Below, in pieces: positions 1-11,239 of a DNA stretch of 64,000 bases. Numbering within the stretch: the stretch's first letter is position 1; each line of letters begins with the position of its first letter. Made by a program: the position numbers and the translations under genes. The stretch is from Nereocystis luetkeana (taxonomy: Eukaryota > Sar > Phaeophyceae > Laminariales > Laminariaceae): positions 6,670,878-6,734,877 of the forward strand of contig JARUPZ010000012.1 in the NCBI GenBank assembly GCA_031213475.1, written 5' to 3'. Under the pieces are notes generated by a model. The model had not been told where the DNA came from and made no database searches. It worked only from the letters and a program-made list of their open reading frames with translations.

Positions 1-1097
1 TGAGATATTCGAAATAATGTTCGAATTCATACTTTAGCTCCGCAATCATCTTCTCGAATTCCAAGGTTGGAAATACTGGCATGGCGCTCGCGAACAGCTC
101 ACGACCACTGTCGACTAGACTAAGTTCACTCAGATTGTCTGAGTGTACTTCATACGCACGTGGAGATGGTGGGTGATACGGTGACCCATCATCAGGTACA
201 TTCCGACAGATAGAGGCTAACGTAGGTTGCGACGGTAACACGTCAGAAACAGATGATGCTTCGACAGTAGTATCCTCTAAAACATTACCGAACAAGCGGG
301 ACAACGTATCTGGTACAACGTGTAATTTTCCTGGCTTGTGTTCGACGGTAAAATCAAAACCTTTTCAAAGCAATGGCCCAACGAGTTGACATGTTGGACG
401 TGTCTTGCATGTAATACAGATGGGTGAGAGCTGCGTGATCGGTGACGCATTTGAAGTGTCTACCCCAAATATACTGCCGCCAATGTTGTAGAGCTAAGAT
501 AACTCCACAGCATTCTTTCATCGTTGCCGAGTGATGCTTTTGACCTTTCGTAAAACGTTTACTGAAATAGGCAATGATGTTCAAATATGATACACTGGAT
601 TCGTCATCGACTTTTTGGGCTAAAAATGCACCGACTCCGGCTTCACTTGCATCTCCATGTATCACAAACTCTTTCGAAAAGTCAGGGAAGTGTGATACAG
701 GTGGAGATGACAGTACCTCTTTCGATTGGGTGATAGTCCTACTCTGAGCTGGACCCCAATGCTTCTCAAATTCTTGCCGTTTCGAAGATTGTTTCTTGGT
801 GAGTTCGACCCAGGGAGCAGTGATTTCCGCAAAGTTCGGAACAAACCGGCGTACAAAATTGAGAGTACCTAAAAGCGATCGCAACTCCTTGATATTTTTC
901 GGATCAGGCAATTCACTAATAGCTTCGATACGGTCACTACCAATAGTGGTACGTACCTTCAGCTGAAGTTGACATGGCCTAAATACTTTACTTATTTGGA
1001 GCCGAACTGCATTTTTGATGGTTTGAGTGTCAATCCAGCTTTCTACCATGCGGTCCAGAAGCTTTACGTGATGACTCCATGTAGCGGAACACGCGAC
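1..1097 (-). pseudogene. Gypsy pol fragment: RT connection and RNase H domain
   Basis: From 1049 downward the frame reads a reverse-transcriptase thumb segment (LRSLLGTLNFVRRFVPNFAE) and then an RNase H core: HGDASEAGVGAFLAQ carries the first catalytic Asp, MKECCGVILALQHWR carries the Glu, and FKCVTDHAALTHL carries the next Asp. A stop near 354 is bypassed in another frame, which continues with FDFTVEHKPG and VVPDTLSR. Those are the usual RNase H exit motifs of Ty3/Gypsy elements. The domain would degrade the RNA strand of the RNA:DNA hybrid during reverse transcription, but the frameshift makes this copy non-functional. The sequence after the exit motif has no recognisable integrase zinc finger before the window edge. 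Confidence 0.85.
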
Positions 1098-1099
1098 TA

Positions 1100-1204
1100 T
1101 TACTTGGGACCCTAGTTAACAGGACCTATGGTGTACATAAAAATCTATATATTTAACCATTTTTACGAACAATATTTGGTCCTGTTAACTATGGCCTCCC
1201 GTAA
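1100..1204. repeat. MITE-A copy 1 (in gypsy pol)
   Basis: Terminal inverted repeats of about 30 bp (consensus start TTACGGGGGACCATAGTTAA, continuing YAGGACC) flank an AT-rich centre. TA is duplicated on both sides (1098-1099 and 1205-1206) within an original CTAG. Removing the element and one TA keeps the polymerase frame open. Confidence 0.9.
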
Positions 1205-1206
1205 TA

Positions 1207-1917
1207 GATCATCCATACAACAAAACAAACCACCGGCTGATCCAGTATCGCCACGTGCGAGGGACATCATGCGTTGATATAACCAGGGTCTATTACAAAC
1301 ACCGAAAGGCACACGTTTGAAACAGTACTTGCCTTTCTCTGTGACAAAAGCGGTTGATTCGATGTCCGAGTCAGCCACAGGTAGTTGGTGAAAAGCGGAT
1401 TGTACATCAGCGACCGGGATGAACTTAGCTCCTCCGACGGCATCCAGATGACTTTCTATGTTGGGCATAGGCCAAGTCTTCCGAGCAATATGGCGGTTGA
1501 GTGTATTGCGATAATCAACCCAGAACCGTGGTGAAGGAACCATCAGCTTTAGTGACGATTGTAACAGGACTACCCCAGGCACTCGTGCGCTCCTCAATTA
1601 TTCCTTGTTTCAAGAGTTTGGTTACTTGTTCATCAATTTTCTCTCGGACATGGGGTGAGGTACGGTACGGCGCACGATCAACGGGACAGGTGCCTGGTGA
1701 CAATGGGAACGTGGCTTCGACTACTTAACCACAACCGTGCTCGTCTGGAGACAACGAGAAAACGGGGCGGTGTTTAGCGCACAACTGAGTAACTTCTGTG
1801 ATTTGTTTGGGCGTAAACGTTGTGTCAGCAAAAGCGAAGCTTGCGCAAGAGCTGGTTCCAACGCTATACGCGCCGCGACTAACTCCTCCAAATTCTCAGG
1901 TGAGGCTGCTACCGCAC
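1207..1917 (-). pseudogene. Gypsy reverse transcriptase fragment
   Basis: Minus-strand frames give the fingers and palm of a Ty3/Gypsy reverse transcriptase. VREKIDEQVTKLLKQGIIEE and SAWGSPVTIVTKADGS (1703-1515) are followed, after a frame change near 1530, by FWVDYRNTLNRHIARKTWPM, the segment VADVQSAFHQLPV with a catalytic Asp, KRVPFGVCNRPWLYQRMM, and CMDDL with the active-site DD. Directly after this DD, MITE-A copy 1100-1204 splits the gene. The frame changes and the insertion show that the copy is inactive. The domain assignment rests on motif order and is secure. Confidence 0.88.
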
Positions 1918-1919
1918 TA

Positions 1920-2024
1920 TTACGGGGGACCATAGTTAATAGGACCAAATATTGTTAATAAAAATGGTCAAATATATAGGTTTTTATGTATACCATAGGT
2001 CCTATTAAATATGGTCCCCCGTAA
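1920..2024. repeat. MITE-A copy 2 (in gypsy pol)
   Basis: Same 30-bp inverted termini as copy 1, with TA on both sides in a CTAG-type target. The centre includes the shared AAATATTGTT and AAATATATAGG blocks. Confidence 0.9.
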
Positions 2025-2026
2025 TA

Positions 2027-3010
2027 GCTTGTACTTCGGGTTTTCCCGTCACCAAGCCAAAGTGAGACCTTTGGGTATTTTGACGCCACGACTAGACGGA
2101 TGGGCGATCTGTAACCAGACAGAACCGTCTGCTGTACGCCATGTTGTAGCTGTACGGGCTGCAACGAAGCGTTCGAATACTTGTAACTTTTCCAGACTAG
2201 AATGCTCGGGCATTTCGGACAGCGGAACCAAGCGAGGTTGTATTGATAGTACTGCATCAGTGTCGGCAAGAGGTGGATTACTGGTGAAAGCAAGAACTGA
2301 TGCTTTTAGTACCGGCTGGTAAGTAAAAACGAGTTTTCAAACTCACAGGGACGGCTCCGAAGTCAGCATGAACAGGTGCGACAGAGAATGAGGCAGGACT
2401 GGGCGAGGAAATGGTTTGAGCACGGTAACGATTGTCGACACGATGTACAGCGGGAATGGTTGCATCGCTTGAGTGGAAAGTTAAACACAGTTTTTTGTTC
2501 CAATCAAGTTTTGCACCAAACAAAGACATCACGCTGTTGTTGTCTAACAAAATGTCGTCAGGACGTAATGACGATATTACAAGAGCTTCGATTGAGCGAT
2601 TGACATCACCCAATTGTAAGTCGAAACGGATGAACCCTTTAGCTTCCATCAATTAATTACCCATTTGCTGCTTTCAACGTGATTGCAGCATGGGGAATTG
2701 GATGGATAGGTTCATTTTTCAGGACTGGGTGGCGTTCAATAAAAGGAAACGCAATACATGGAGCATCGCTTGCCGTGTCAATGGTGGCACGGGGAATATC
2801 ATGTCCTTCAACACGTCCACACACATGAACGCGATGAGATGAGAAAGCAAGTGCAAGTGGCCGTCGCGAACGACCAGAAAGGGAAATGGTGAACCGTTTT
2901 TCATGTTTATCATTGTTACTTTCACTGTTCGGACGTGAATCAGAACAGTCTTCGACATCCATTGGTACGGATGCGGGACAACCAGAACCAGAAACAGAAC
3001 AGCCATCCAT
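2027..3010 (-). pseudogene. Gypsy protease and protease-RT linker fragment
   Basis: A minus-strand frame (3010-2657) contains ATIDTASDAPCIAF, which resembles the D-T/S-G/A active-site loop of retropepsin-type aspartic proteases. It follows VCGRVEGHDIPR, a beta-strand lead-in typical of gag-pol proteases. The next frame (2652-2278) continues with a plausible flap region, IRFDLQLGDVNRSIEALVIS and LRPDDILLDNN. Below it, 2231-2049 encodes a segment (FVAARTATTWRTADGSVWLQ) that looks like the linker between protease and polymerase. Stops separate the pieces. The protease call rests on one motif plus its position between gag and RT. Confidence 0.65.
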
Positions 3011-3731
3011 CCAAATCCATTGCTACGGATGCAGAGAACAAACAGAATCAGAAACGTTTACTTCCTTGCTCGCTGCGTATTTGCTTACTATGTACTGGTA
3101 CTTGCTTACGACGTACAGGGAAATCTATGGGACACACGCCAACCAATGACCTTCAAAGGTAAACAATCAGCGAACCGTACACGCTTACGTGGGGGAGATA
3201 ACGTCTATACGGTATCAGTATCTGGTTTACGGGGTACACACTCATCTCCTATGGGCATGGTGAGGTCAAGCGACTCAGAAGGTATACACCTTCTATCGTC
3301 GCCCCTGACGCTACCCGACCGTACGGCTTTCGACGTACTATCGGACAACCAACTGCTGTACGGGTGCCTTACTCGACTTCCCAACTGTGCGAGGGACTGA
3401 CACAACTGGGCACCGTCATGGCATCTGCTTCGACCGCTTCGTATGTTCGTGGTTACGACGCTCGTCTGCTGCGCCGTGCTGAGGGTGATCAAAGCAACAA
3501 CTCTGCGACGAACGACCGGACTTAGTTCAACGATGTGCACTCAGGGAGGGAACACGGTTGGAACCGGTGGGGCTGCTGCGAGGCAGCTTGCGACTGTGCC
3601 GGCTGTGCTCGAGCACGGGGGGAACTACCGGACTTTTTTTTTCACGTGGGTTACTCCGCGAACGTTTGCGGTCCATGTGAACGGTGCTTTGTACTGTGGT
3701 GCTACGCCCACGACTCGTCGGCGGTTTCTTA

Positions 3732-5324
3732 TTACGTACCTGGTACTACCGTTGACCACAGTGTACTCACTGCTGTGTTGTCAACGGTCTGCTCTAGCGT
3801 CGCAGCACTACGTTGTGCGCGATCGCTCGACTCCTGCATTGATCTGCGGTAAGGACCTAAACGTTGCCGTTCATACAGTTCGGGTGTCAACCCTCGTTCA
3901 AAAAATTCCAATTTCCAAAGCTTCCAACTCGGAGACTCCGGTACGTTCCGCTTGACGACCGAAATTGGAAAACTTGTCACGGTGTTTGTTCGTGAACGAC
4001 GTGACTGAGTCGGTTTCAGACGTTGCCATCGTGACAATATCTTCGACTGGACGCGCTGCGGCGTCCGCGGACAGGCACGTGGACTCAAAGGCCAACTTGG
4101 CCTCTGCCCAAGACTTCGGTACTGCTTTCGCCTCGTCATCCGGCAGTAACTGGTGGTCGCCACCAAACACGACTATTAATATTACGGGGGACCATAGTTA
4201 ACAGGACCTATGGTATACATAAAAGCTATATGTTTAACCATTTTTACTAGCAATATTTGGTCCTGTTAACTATGGCCCCCCGAAATAGTCCATTCATCAA
4301 TGGTGTATGGAACGCAATTGCCTCTTCCTTGTGGACGTACAGAAAGCACTGCATCAAGCACGAGTCTACTATTAATTACTCGTCGGTCATACCAGCACGA
4401 GACTTGAGCGACACTTTAACAAAAGCTTCGTACTGGTCCATTGGGTCCATTACAAAAAGCTCTTATCATCTTCGGTACCGAAAAAAAAAATCGTGACTGC
4501 AGCAAAATCGGTGGGGTTCATCCTCGAGTTTACTGCGGGTACAGATGGGGCTGCAGGCTTGAGCGACTGCGACGTACCAGACACGACAGGGGCGGAACCA
4601 GTATAGAAGGCACTCACAGCAGTCAGTAACGAGTTGACCTCTTCAAACGTGCCCTTGGCGAGATGCTCGGACACGAGGTTATTGATGGCGGTGATGTTGT
4701 TGCTGTTCAGCAGCGAAGAACTAGAACTCGCTCCTCGCTCTTATCTGCCGCCCCTGCTGTAGTAACGGCTGGGGGGACGTGAACGCCTTGCACTACGACG
4801 CCAACGGCGACGACGACGATCGTACGCATCGCCCCTTGAGCTGTAAGTACTCCGAAGAGGAAGCTTGCGATTCCTCTGAACGGACGTCCTCTCCGGCTCC
4901 CGCTGCGGCTCCGTCAGTACTTCGAGCAGCCTCGCCTACCCCAACTTGACGGACCGAGTCGCTGTGACGAATTTTTTTAACGATTCGTCACAGCGACGAT
5001 CTCTCGACTGTCGCCACCTCTGCGACCTGCCCCTAGGTGACTCGTACTTTCCTCGGCAGAATGACGTTCTTCCTCATCCTCAGCAGCAGAGGGATGTCCC
5101 TCTTCCTTGTCAGCAGAGGGGGGATGGGAAACAAGCTCGTTCATAGAGCTGGCGCGTCCGGAAGAAATGTTCTCACTAAAGTATCCCGCGAGACCGCAGC
5201 GCTGACGACGTCGCGCGCTGCGAGACCAACACCAGAAAAAAGAGACCAAGCCACCCGACGCCAAAATGTGGGGCGGAGCCCCGGGCAGGTTCTCTCTCTT
5301 ATGTGGTTGTGTTGTGGAGGACAC
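3732..5324 (-). pseudogene. Gypsy gag-like region
   Basis: Upstream of the protease (higher coordinates, minus strand), several short frames look like one broken gag gene. Frame 4674-4450 (MSEHLAKGTFEEVNSLLTAV) leads into FFGTEDDKSFL and then, in another frame, MDPMDQYEAFVKVSLKSR. After the MITE-A insertion at 4182-4285, frame 4170-3898 continues with WAEAKLAFESTCLSADAAA and SFTNKHRDKFSNFGRQ, and shifts frame again into FERGLTPELYERQRLG. The latter resembles the helical capsid part of retrotransposon gag. The uppermost frame (5324-4977) is acidic and may be leader or N-terminal gag. No CCHC zinc knuckle was found between 3700 and 3010, where one would be expected. Confidence 0.55.
4182..4285. 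repeat. MITE-A copy 3 (in gypsy gag)
   Basis: Same termini, with the right end slightly changed (CCCCCCGAAA). It interrupts the gag-like region. Confidence 0.88.
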
Positions 5325-7649
5325 ACCGAGGTGGGTTTGGTGTCTCGAGTCTTCGGGGAACGGAGTGAGTCACCTAGGTTGACCTTGAACTGGTGGGTAA
5401 TGAGGCGGTACTATCTATAGGGGAAGGGGACCTGGTATCCACAGAAAAGGGAGAGAGGAAATCAAGAAAGGGAGCAAACAGAAACACTCGCCGCTTTGGC
5501 TCGTGAAAGAGAGCAGGTACACGCGACCCAAGTCTACGTGTCTACGACGACGCCATGTCTGATAGTGTACGAAGTATAGGGGGTATATATAGCTGACTAC
5601 CGGGTAACAAAAGGGGAAGTATGGGGCAGGCCCGACTACTGTAATGCAGGTCGGCCTAGACGTGTGTACTTACTCAGAGATTGATGTCTTATCTTGATGA
5701 TTCCCACTTTCCTGGCTCTCGGAGAGTTCTGAGAACAGGGGGGTTTTATATAAATTATTTTGCGTGGCGCGTTTCATCAGAAACACGCCTCCTCGACAAT
5801 AGAGGGAAACGGGATAATGAATACCATGACAATTATTATTATTATTAGTAGTAGTAGTAGTAGTAGTAGTATTCTTAGTATTATTATTCTTGGTATTAGT
5901 AATATTAACAGTACTATTAGCATTAAATCACTAGCATTACTATTATCATTATTAGTAGTAGTATTAGTATTAGTAACAGTACTATTATCATCATCACCAT
6001 CATTATTATCATTTTTATTTTACTTTTTTTAAACGTCATCGGTGAGATGAAGCACCCCGTCTTAACTCACCTTTTGTAAGCTGTGTCTGATACTTCGATC
6101 GCGCGTGCCATGTGCGGGTTTTAATACGACTTCAGATATATCATACATATATATTCCATAGTGGAACTTAATCTGAAACTGCAGAGTCATGCGGTCCTTG
6201 TGTGTATAAATACATTTAGAAACAGCGAATAGAAATTCCGGGGTTATCAGGTGGCTTTGCCACGAGTAGCGAGACGCATGCTTCGTGCGGTAGAGGGATG
6301 GGCCTGCCATTTTTCCGAGGCTCCCCACACGGGGAGCGCACTGCTGTATCTCGCCCGAAAACCGGCTTTCAGAAAGAAAAAAAAACTCCGTTTAATTTGA
6401 TGAGCGGTCAATCCCGTGGGCTAGGTCTGAGTAACGAAAACGACAGAAAAAACAAAGCGATGTTGGATGTTGGCTACAGCAGTTCCTCCGTGCCCTCTAA
6501 GGAGCCCCATCAGTCAGAAATATTTTGACTTGGGAGGCGAAAAATAGAATAAAAAATGCTACACGACCTATTCCTCTATCGTACTACAGTAGAACGCGTC
6601 AGGGGTTATGGCAAGTGAATTTGTTTATTGGTCTTGTGTCGTGTTGTCACTTCGTTAACTTTGCCTGCTGTGTACGACAAAAAAAAACGGGTAGTTTTTA
6701 TTTTTCTCCCTCCGTACCCCTTGCCGGCGGAATTGTATTCGCTGTGTTGATGCCGTCGAGGCCATCGTGTCCAGCGGATAAAAGCCTGCGCACCTAGGAT
6801 ACATAGATCCTCTACAGATCGTTCCCGCAGACAGTTCATGATCTAGATCCTGTATGATTTACGGCGGAAGCAGCGCGTGTTGCCGGGTGGGGCCCGTATA
6901 TCCTGCATGATCTGTATGATCTGTATGATCTGCATGATCTGTATGACGTAGCACGTGTTTCCTGTCTTGGATCTGTACCATCCAGATCCTGCACAACCTC
7001 TCACAAAGGCAGACGAGGAACTAGATGATCTACAGATCATGATCTGACATTTCCCGCAGTGCGAAACCTCCCCACTCTCGCCAGAGTCGGCCGCAAACTC
7101 CCTCGCGCAACCGGAACGTACAGTAGTAGTCCTCCTCGCCTGCACCTGGACGTAACACCAGGCCGTCTTACCCCCCTTTTTCTTGTTATACTATGTATCC
7201 TCCGATCGCACCAACCTCAATTAAAAAAAAACAAAATAGTGAGATCCAAAATCCCATGGCTGCTCCTCGCTTGCTCTCAGCCCCCAGGCAGACAGTTTTG
7301 GGTGTGGTGATCAGACCGTGTAGCTGTGCTTTTTTGCCTGGCTTCCCTATTCTACCACAGCAGTGAGCGCAGCGCACAGCGAGCGGTGCAGCCGTGGCCC
7401 ACGACAGCACGGCTGCCGCCCGCTCACCACATTCCGCTCTGAATGAACTTGATTGAATACAAGGACGGTTTACGCATCATTGTGAATACTAACCGGTCCT
7501 TATTTTTTTTTACACCCTGGGATGAATTTTCCGAGACGTTTTTTTTATTTTCTTCATGAAAACGGTGGCTCTTTTTTGTTTTTGTTTTGCAACAATTTTT
7601 GCGCAACATTTCTCCCCATCCCATTTATTATCTTCGCCCCTTCTGCCTA
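5325..7649. other. Intergenic: microsatellite and dispersed repeat, no gene seen
   Basis: 5830-6030 is a TTA/TAG-rich microsatellite. 6840-7050 is a copy of a dispersed repeat built from TGATCTGTA-type units (other copies at 10400-10580, 11700-11950 and 25860-26230). 7430-7505 looks like a worn relative of MITE-C. None of the frames resembles a protein family. Confidence 0.6.
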
Positions 7650-7763
7650 TTATCACGGGGGGACCATAGTTAATAGAACCTATGGTATGGTATACATAAA
7701 ACCCTATGTATTTAACCATTTTTACTAACAATATTTGGTCCTATTAACCATGGTCCCCCGTAA
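7650..7763. repeat. MITE-A copy 4
   Basis: Shared inverted termini (left end TTATCACGGGGGGACC, right end GGTCCCCCGTAA), with TA on both sides. Confidence 0.88.
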
Positions 7764-8963
7764 TAGTCGTACCCTAGCTCTGATCCGGGGTCACAAAAGT
7801 AGGAGCTTCTTCCTCCTGCCGACTGCGTGCGGTTGCGTGCCTTGTTTTTTTTTTTTTTCTCTCATTGCGGGAAGACTTGGGCCCTTTCTTGCCCCCTCGC
7901 CCGCTTGCATCGAATTGCCGGGAAGACGTGTGTGTACGTCGTCGTCGTTCTACATGTTTCCGTGGTGTACACGGATGCATCGCCCGTGAAGTTGACGCGA
8001 TGCGCCCACTACGAGACGGCTGTGCACGTTACTCTGTCAGCCCCTTTTTTGAGGCTCCCCCGAGATAGCGTGATCAAACGTGACGACAAACAGCTTTGGT
8101 CCTCGCCGCGGGCTACGAGAAGCGTCAGCTCGTGCCGTCTCGACCGCCTTGCACCCAACCACTGCAACTCGGGGGGGGGCGCCAGTTGTGTGTCATGCCC
8201 CAATCTCGCGGCGACTGTTGCCGGAATGGTCACTTTTGCCTGCCCCCCCAAGAGGTTTTTATTTCACGCTCACGCTTCGGAGGTTGATCGCAATGTTAAA
8301 TGTTCCGGCAAGTGGAAGGTATCTATTTTTGTATATAATATTATATATAGATGCCTGGTATATAGCAGAGATAGTTCGTTTTGGTGATTTCTTGTTTCAG
8401 GAGTTTTTTTTTTTTTTGTTCTTACATTTTCCGCAAGTATTGGAGCCTGGCTTGCGACCACGGATTAGGTATAGGTTAGTGCGTAGGTTAATGCGATAAG
8501 TTACTTAGAGATCAAGACCAACGACGACAACAACCCCCCCCCCCCCCCCCCTCCCTCTCAAAAGGGATGCATGGTCAATGATCAAACGGCTAAGGCAAGC
8601 AACAAATGAGTACGCCCCCCTCCCCCCCCCCTTCCTCCTCGCCTCCCTCTCCCCCCCTTTGCCGCACCGGAAAACTACTGCAATCGATTCATTCGAAGTT
8701 GTCACCCAACGCAAGAAAGCCCACCTCACAAGCGACTCTTCTTTCGTAGGAGGGTGCCAGCCCACCCTTCGTGCGGCTCGCTCAAAACACCCGTAGCGGT
8801 GCTTGGCGCTTGGTGCAAGCAACGCCTGCCTGGTCGTGAAAACCCGACGTGCTCCGTCCCCGTGGATATATGCGAGGGCCTGCGGTCATACGACTACGGC
8901 CATGCATGACATGAGTACGCCCCCTCCTCCCCCCCCCCCCCCCCCCCCCCCTCCCCCCCTCCT

Positions 8964-9128
8964 ATGAACCTCCTTCACGCTCGTCACATAATGACTGCCA
9001 CCCCTCCCCTCTCTGGCGATGAAAATTGTCTTGCATCGCCCACGCTTCCGTTGCAGGCCGTGGTATTTTGGGACGTGAGCGCGTTCCGACCGGTCACTTG
9101 GCCGCGGACACCGTTGACCGCCACCGCT

Positions 9129-9160
<32 letters not shown>

Positions 9161-9572
9161 TGCTGCTGCTGCTGCTGCTGCTGCGGCTCCCGGGTCGGGC
9201 GGCGGGTGGGATGCCTCGAAGGGGCCTCCGCCACCCCCTGGAGGGGGCTTGGAAGGGGGCTCGCCAGGTTAGGGATCTCCGCTTGAGGGATTGCTCTGTT
9301 GATGGCTCGCGCCCGAGCGCGGAGAGAGAGAGTGTTGCTGGTCTTAGTGCTGGTGGTGTTGGTGGTAGCGGTAGTGTTGGTGGTGTTTTTTTTTTTTGTG
9401 TTTGGTGTTGTTATTACGGGGCACCGTGTTAAATAGGGGACCTACGGTAGAGGCAACAACCTATATATATATATATATATCGGTATTTTTACCAACAATA
9501 TTTAGTCCTATTTACTATGGCCCCTTGTAGTAGTGTTGTCGGTGGGAGTTGTTGTTGTTGTTGTTGTTGTGG

Positions 9573-9613
<41 letters not shown>

Positions 9614-11208
9614 GCTGCTGTTGTTGGTATGGTGGTGTTGGTGTTGTTGTAGGTGTTGTTGGTGTTGGTGCTGGTGGTGTTGTTGGTGGTGTTGGTGTTG
9701 ATCGTTTTGTTGTAGTTAGTAGTGTCGGTGTTGTTGTAGGTGTTGTTGATGTTGGTGGTGTTGGTGCCGTTGTTCTTGTTGTCGTGTGCGTGTTTGTTCC
9801 ACGCCAGGGAGACTTCGGCGGTCGATTCGCAATCTGCCCACCCATCGCTCCCGTCATTTAACCGCGGGCGCCCAACAACATATTGCAGTAATAGGCCGAC
9901 GGCAAGCCAACAGGCAGCATGCTTAGAGGGAAACGGCGCGCTTTTTGTGTTGACCTTACTGCACTACAGTACGTGCTGATCTACTGTGGTACAGCAGTGA
10001 GCTGACGGTACGGCAACAGCATGCTGTTATACTGGAGATAAGTGACGCGCTCTTTTTGTCGTTCACTCCGGCACGCACGCAACGCACGCAACGCGCGCGC
10101 GCCATTGTTGTTCTTCTTTTGTTTTGGTTCGATGTTTTTTTTTCTACGCAAAACTCGCGCAGGAGGAACGCCTCCGAAGCAGTCGGACGGCGGGGTTTCG
10201 CCACCGTCAGGAGGCGATGTCGCGGAAAGCGGGGAGGGTGAGGGAAGCTCGATGGCCGTGCCGTCGTCGCCGTTGCCGTCGGCACTGTCTGCCGGTAACG
10301 GCAACGGAAACAGTATTGGTGAGGTTTTGTTTTTTTACGGGTGGACTATGGTGCGTGTTTGCCCTGCCTGCGTGTGAACGTCGCTTTGGACCCTTAGACA
10401 GATAGATGGCGATCCATCTATAGATAATCTACTAATAGATCATTTAGATCCTGACTTGCCGTTATGAGATGCTGTGCAGGACATGTACAGTACATATCCC
10501 AACACAGGAAACGTGTCCTACAGTAGATGGTGCGGATTAGGGCGGCTTCTCCCGCCCAGCTGGATCATGCAGGTCAGGCGTCCACCTGCCCGGACAGTTG
10601 TTGTTGTTGCTGTTGTTGTTGTTGGTGGTGGTGGGGTTGGTGGTGTTGGTGGTGTTGGTGGGGTTGGTGGTGGTATTGTTGATATCATATTCACCCATTG
10701 CCAAAGGCACAATTCGATGCGAGTCGACGAGGGAAGAAAATGCTGAAAATCTTCTCGCGATAAAAATGAAGGCACGTACCGTAGCGGGAAGGGGGGAGAA
10801 GAGCCTGCTATGTGACCCCGGATCTGAGTTACGAGTTGGAAGGAGAGAGAGAGGAACATGTGCGAAGACAATAAATGGGAAGAGCAAAAAAAAAAAAAAA
10901 AAAAAAAAAATGCAGTCCGTGGTGACAGGACAGGCTCCAATAACTCTTGGAGTGGAAGAGTACCTCAGGAAATAATAGATGAAACAAATGCCGAGTACAA
11001 AAACAGCACAGCACGCACATAGCTGATGGCGCATTGTTGTACACCTCAAACAAGAAAAAATTGAAGATACATGAAACTGACTGAAGCGCATTGTACCACC
11101 CCGAACAAGAAAAAACAAACACATATTATGCACCTCCGACAAGAAAGGGAAATATAAAAAGTGATATCAACGTACATACGTGTATACGTATATATATATA
11201 ATACCTGG

Positions 11209-11239
<31 letters not shown>

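Larger units (their letters stand above)
1..5324 (-). mobile_element. Degenerate Ty3/Gypsy-type LTR retrotransposon (5' portion)
   Basis: Read on the minus strand, this stretch shows the order gag, protease, reverse transcriptase, RNase H that is typical of the Ty3/Gypsy class. Integrase and the downstream LTR would lie beyond base 1 and are not visible. I could not define an upstream LTR because the partner copy is outside the window. The element is dead: the coding frame shifts several times, for example inside an A/T homopolymer near 4485 and near 355. Three copies of the small inverted-repeat element MITE-A (1100-1204, 1920-2024, 4182-4285) interrupt it. The first sits immediately after the catalytic DD of the polymerase, and the reading frame resumes across it if the insert and one TA are ignored. 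The MITEs are therefore younger than the retrotransposon. Confidence 0.85.

Noticed and set aside
1..5324. Integrated large DNA virus
   Set aside because: All recognisable coding motifs are retrotransposon gag-pol; no capsid or viral polymerase B genes were seen.
9489..9861. Poly-Gln and poly-Cys ORFs over the GTT tract
   Set aside because: Microsatellite translation; the same holds for 24115-24400, 43171-43690 and 21046-21600.
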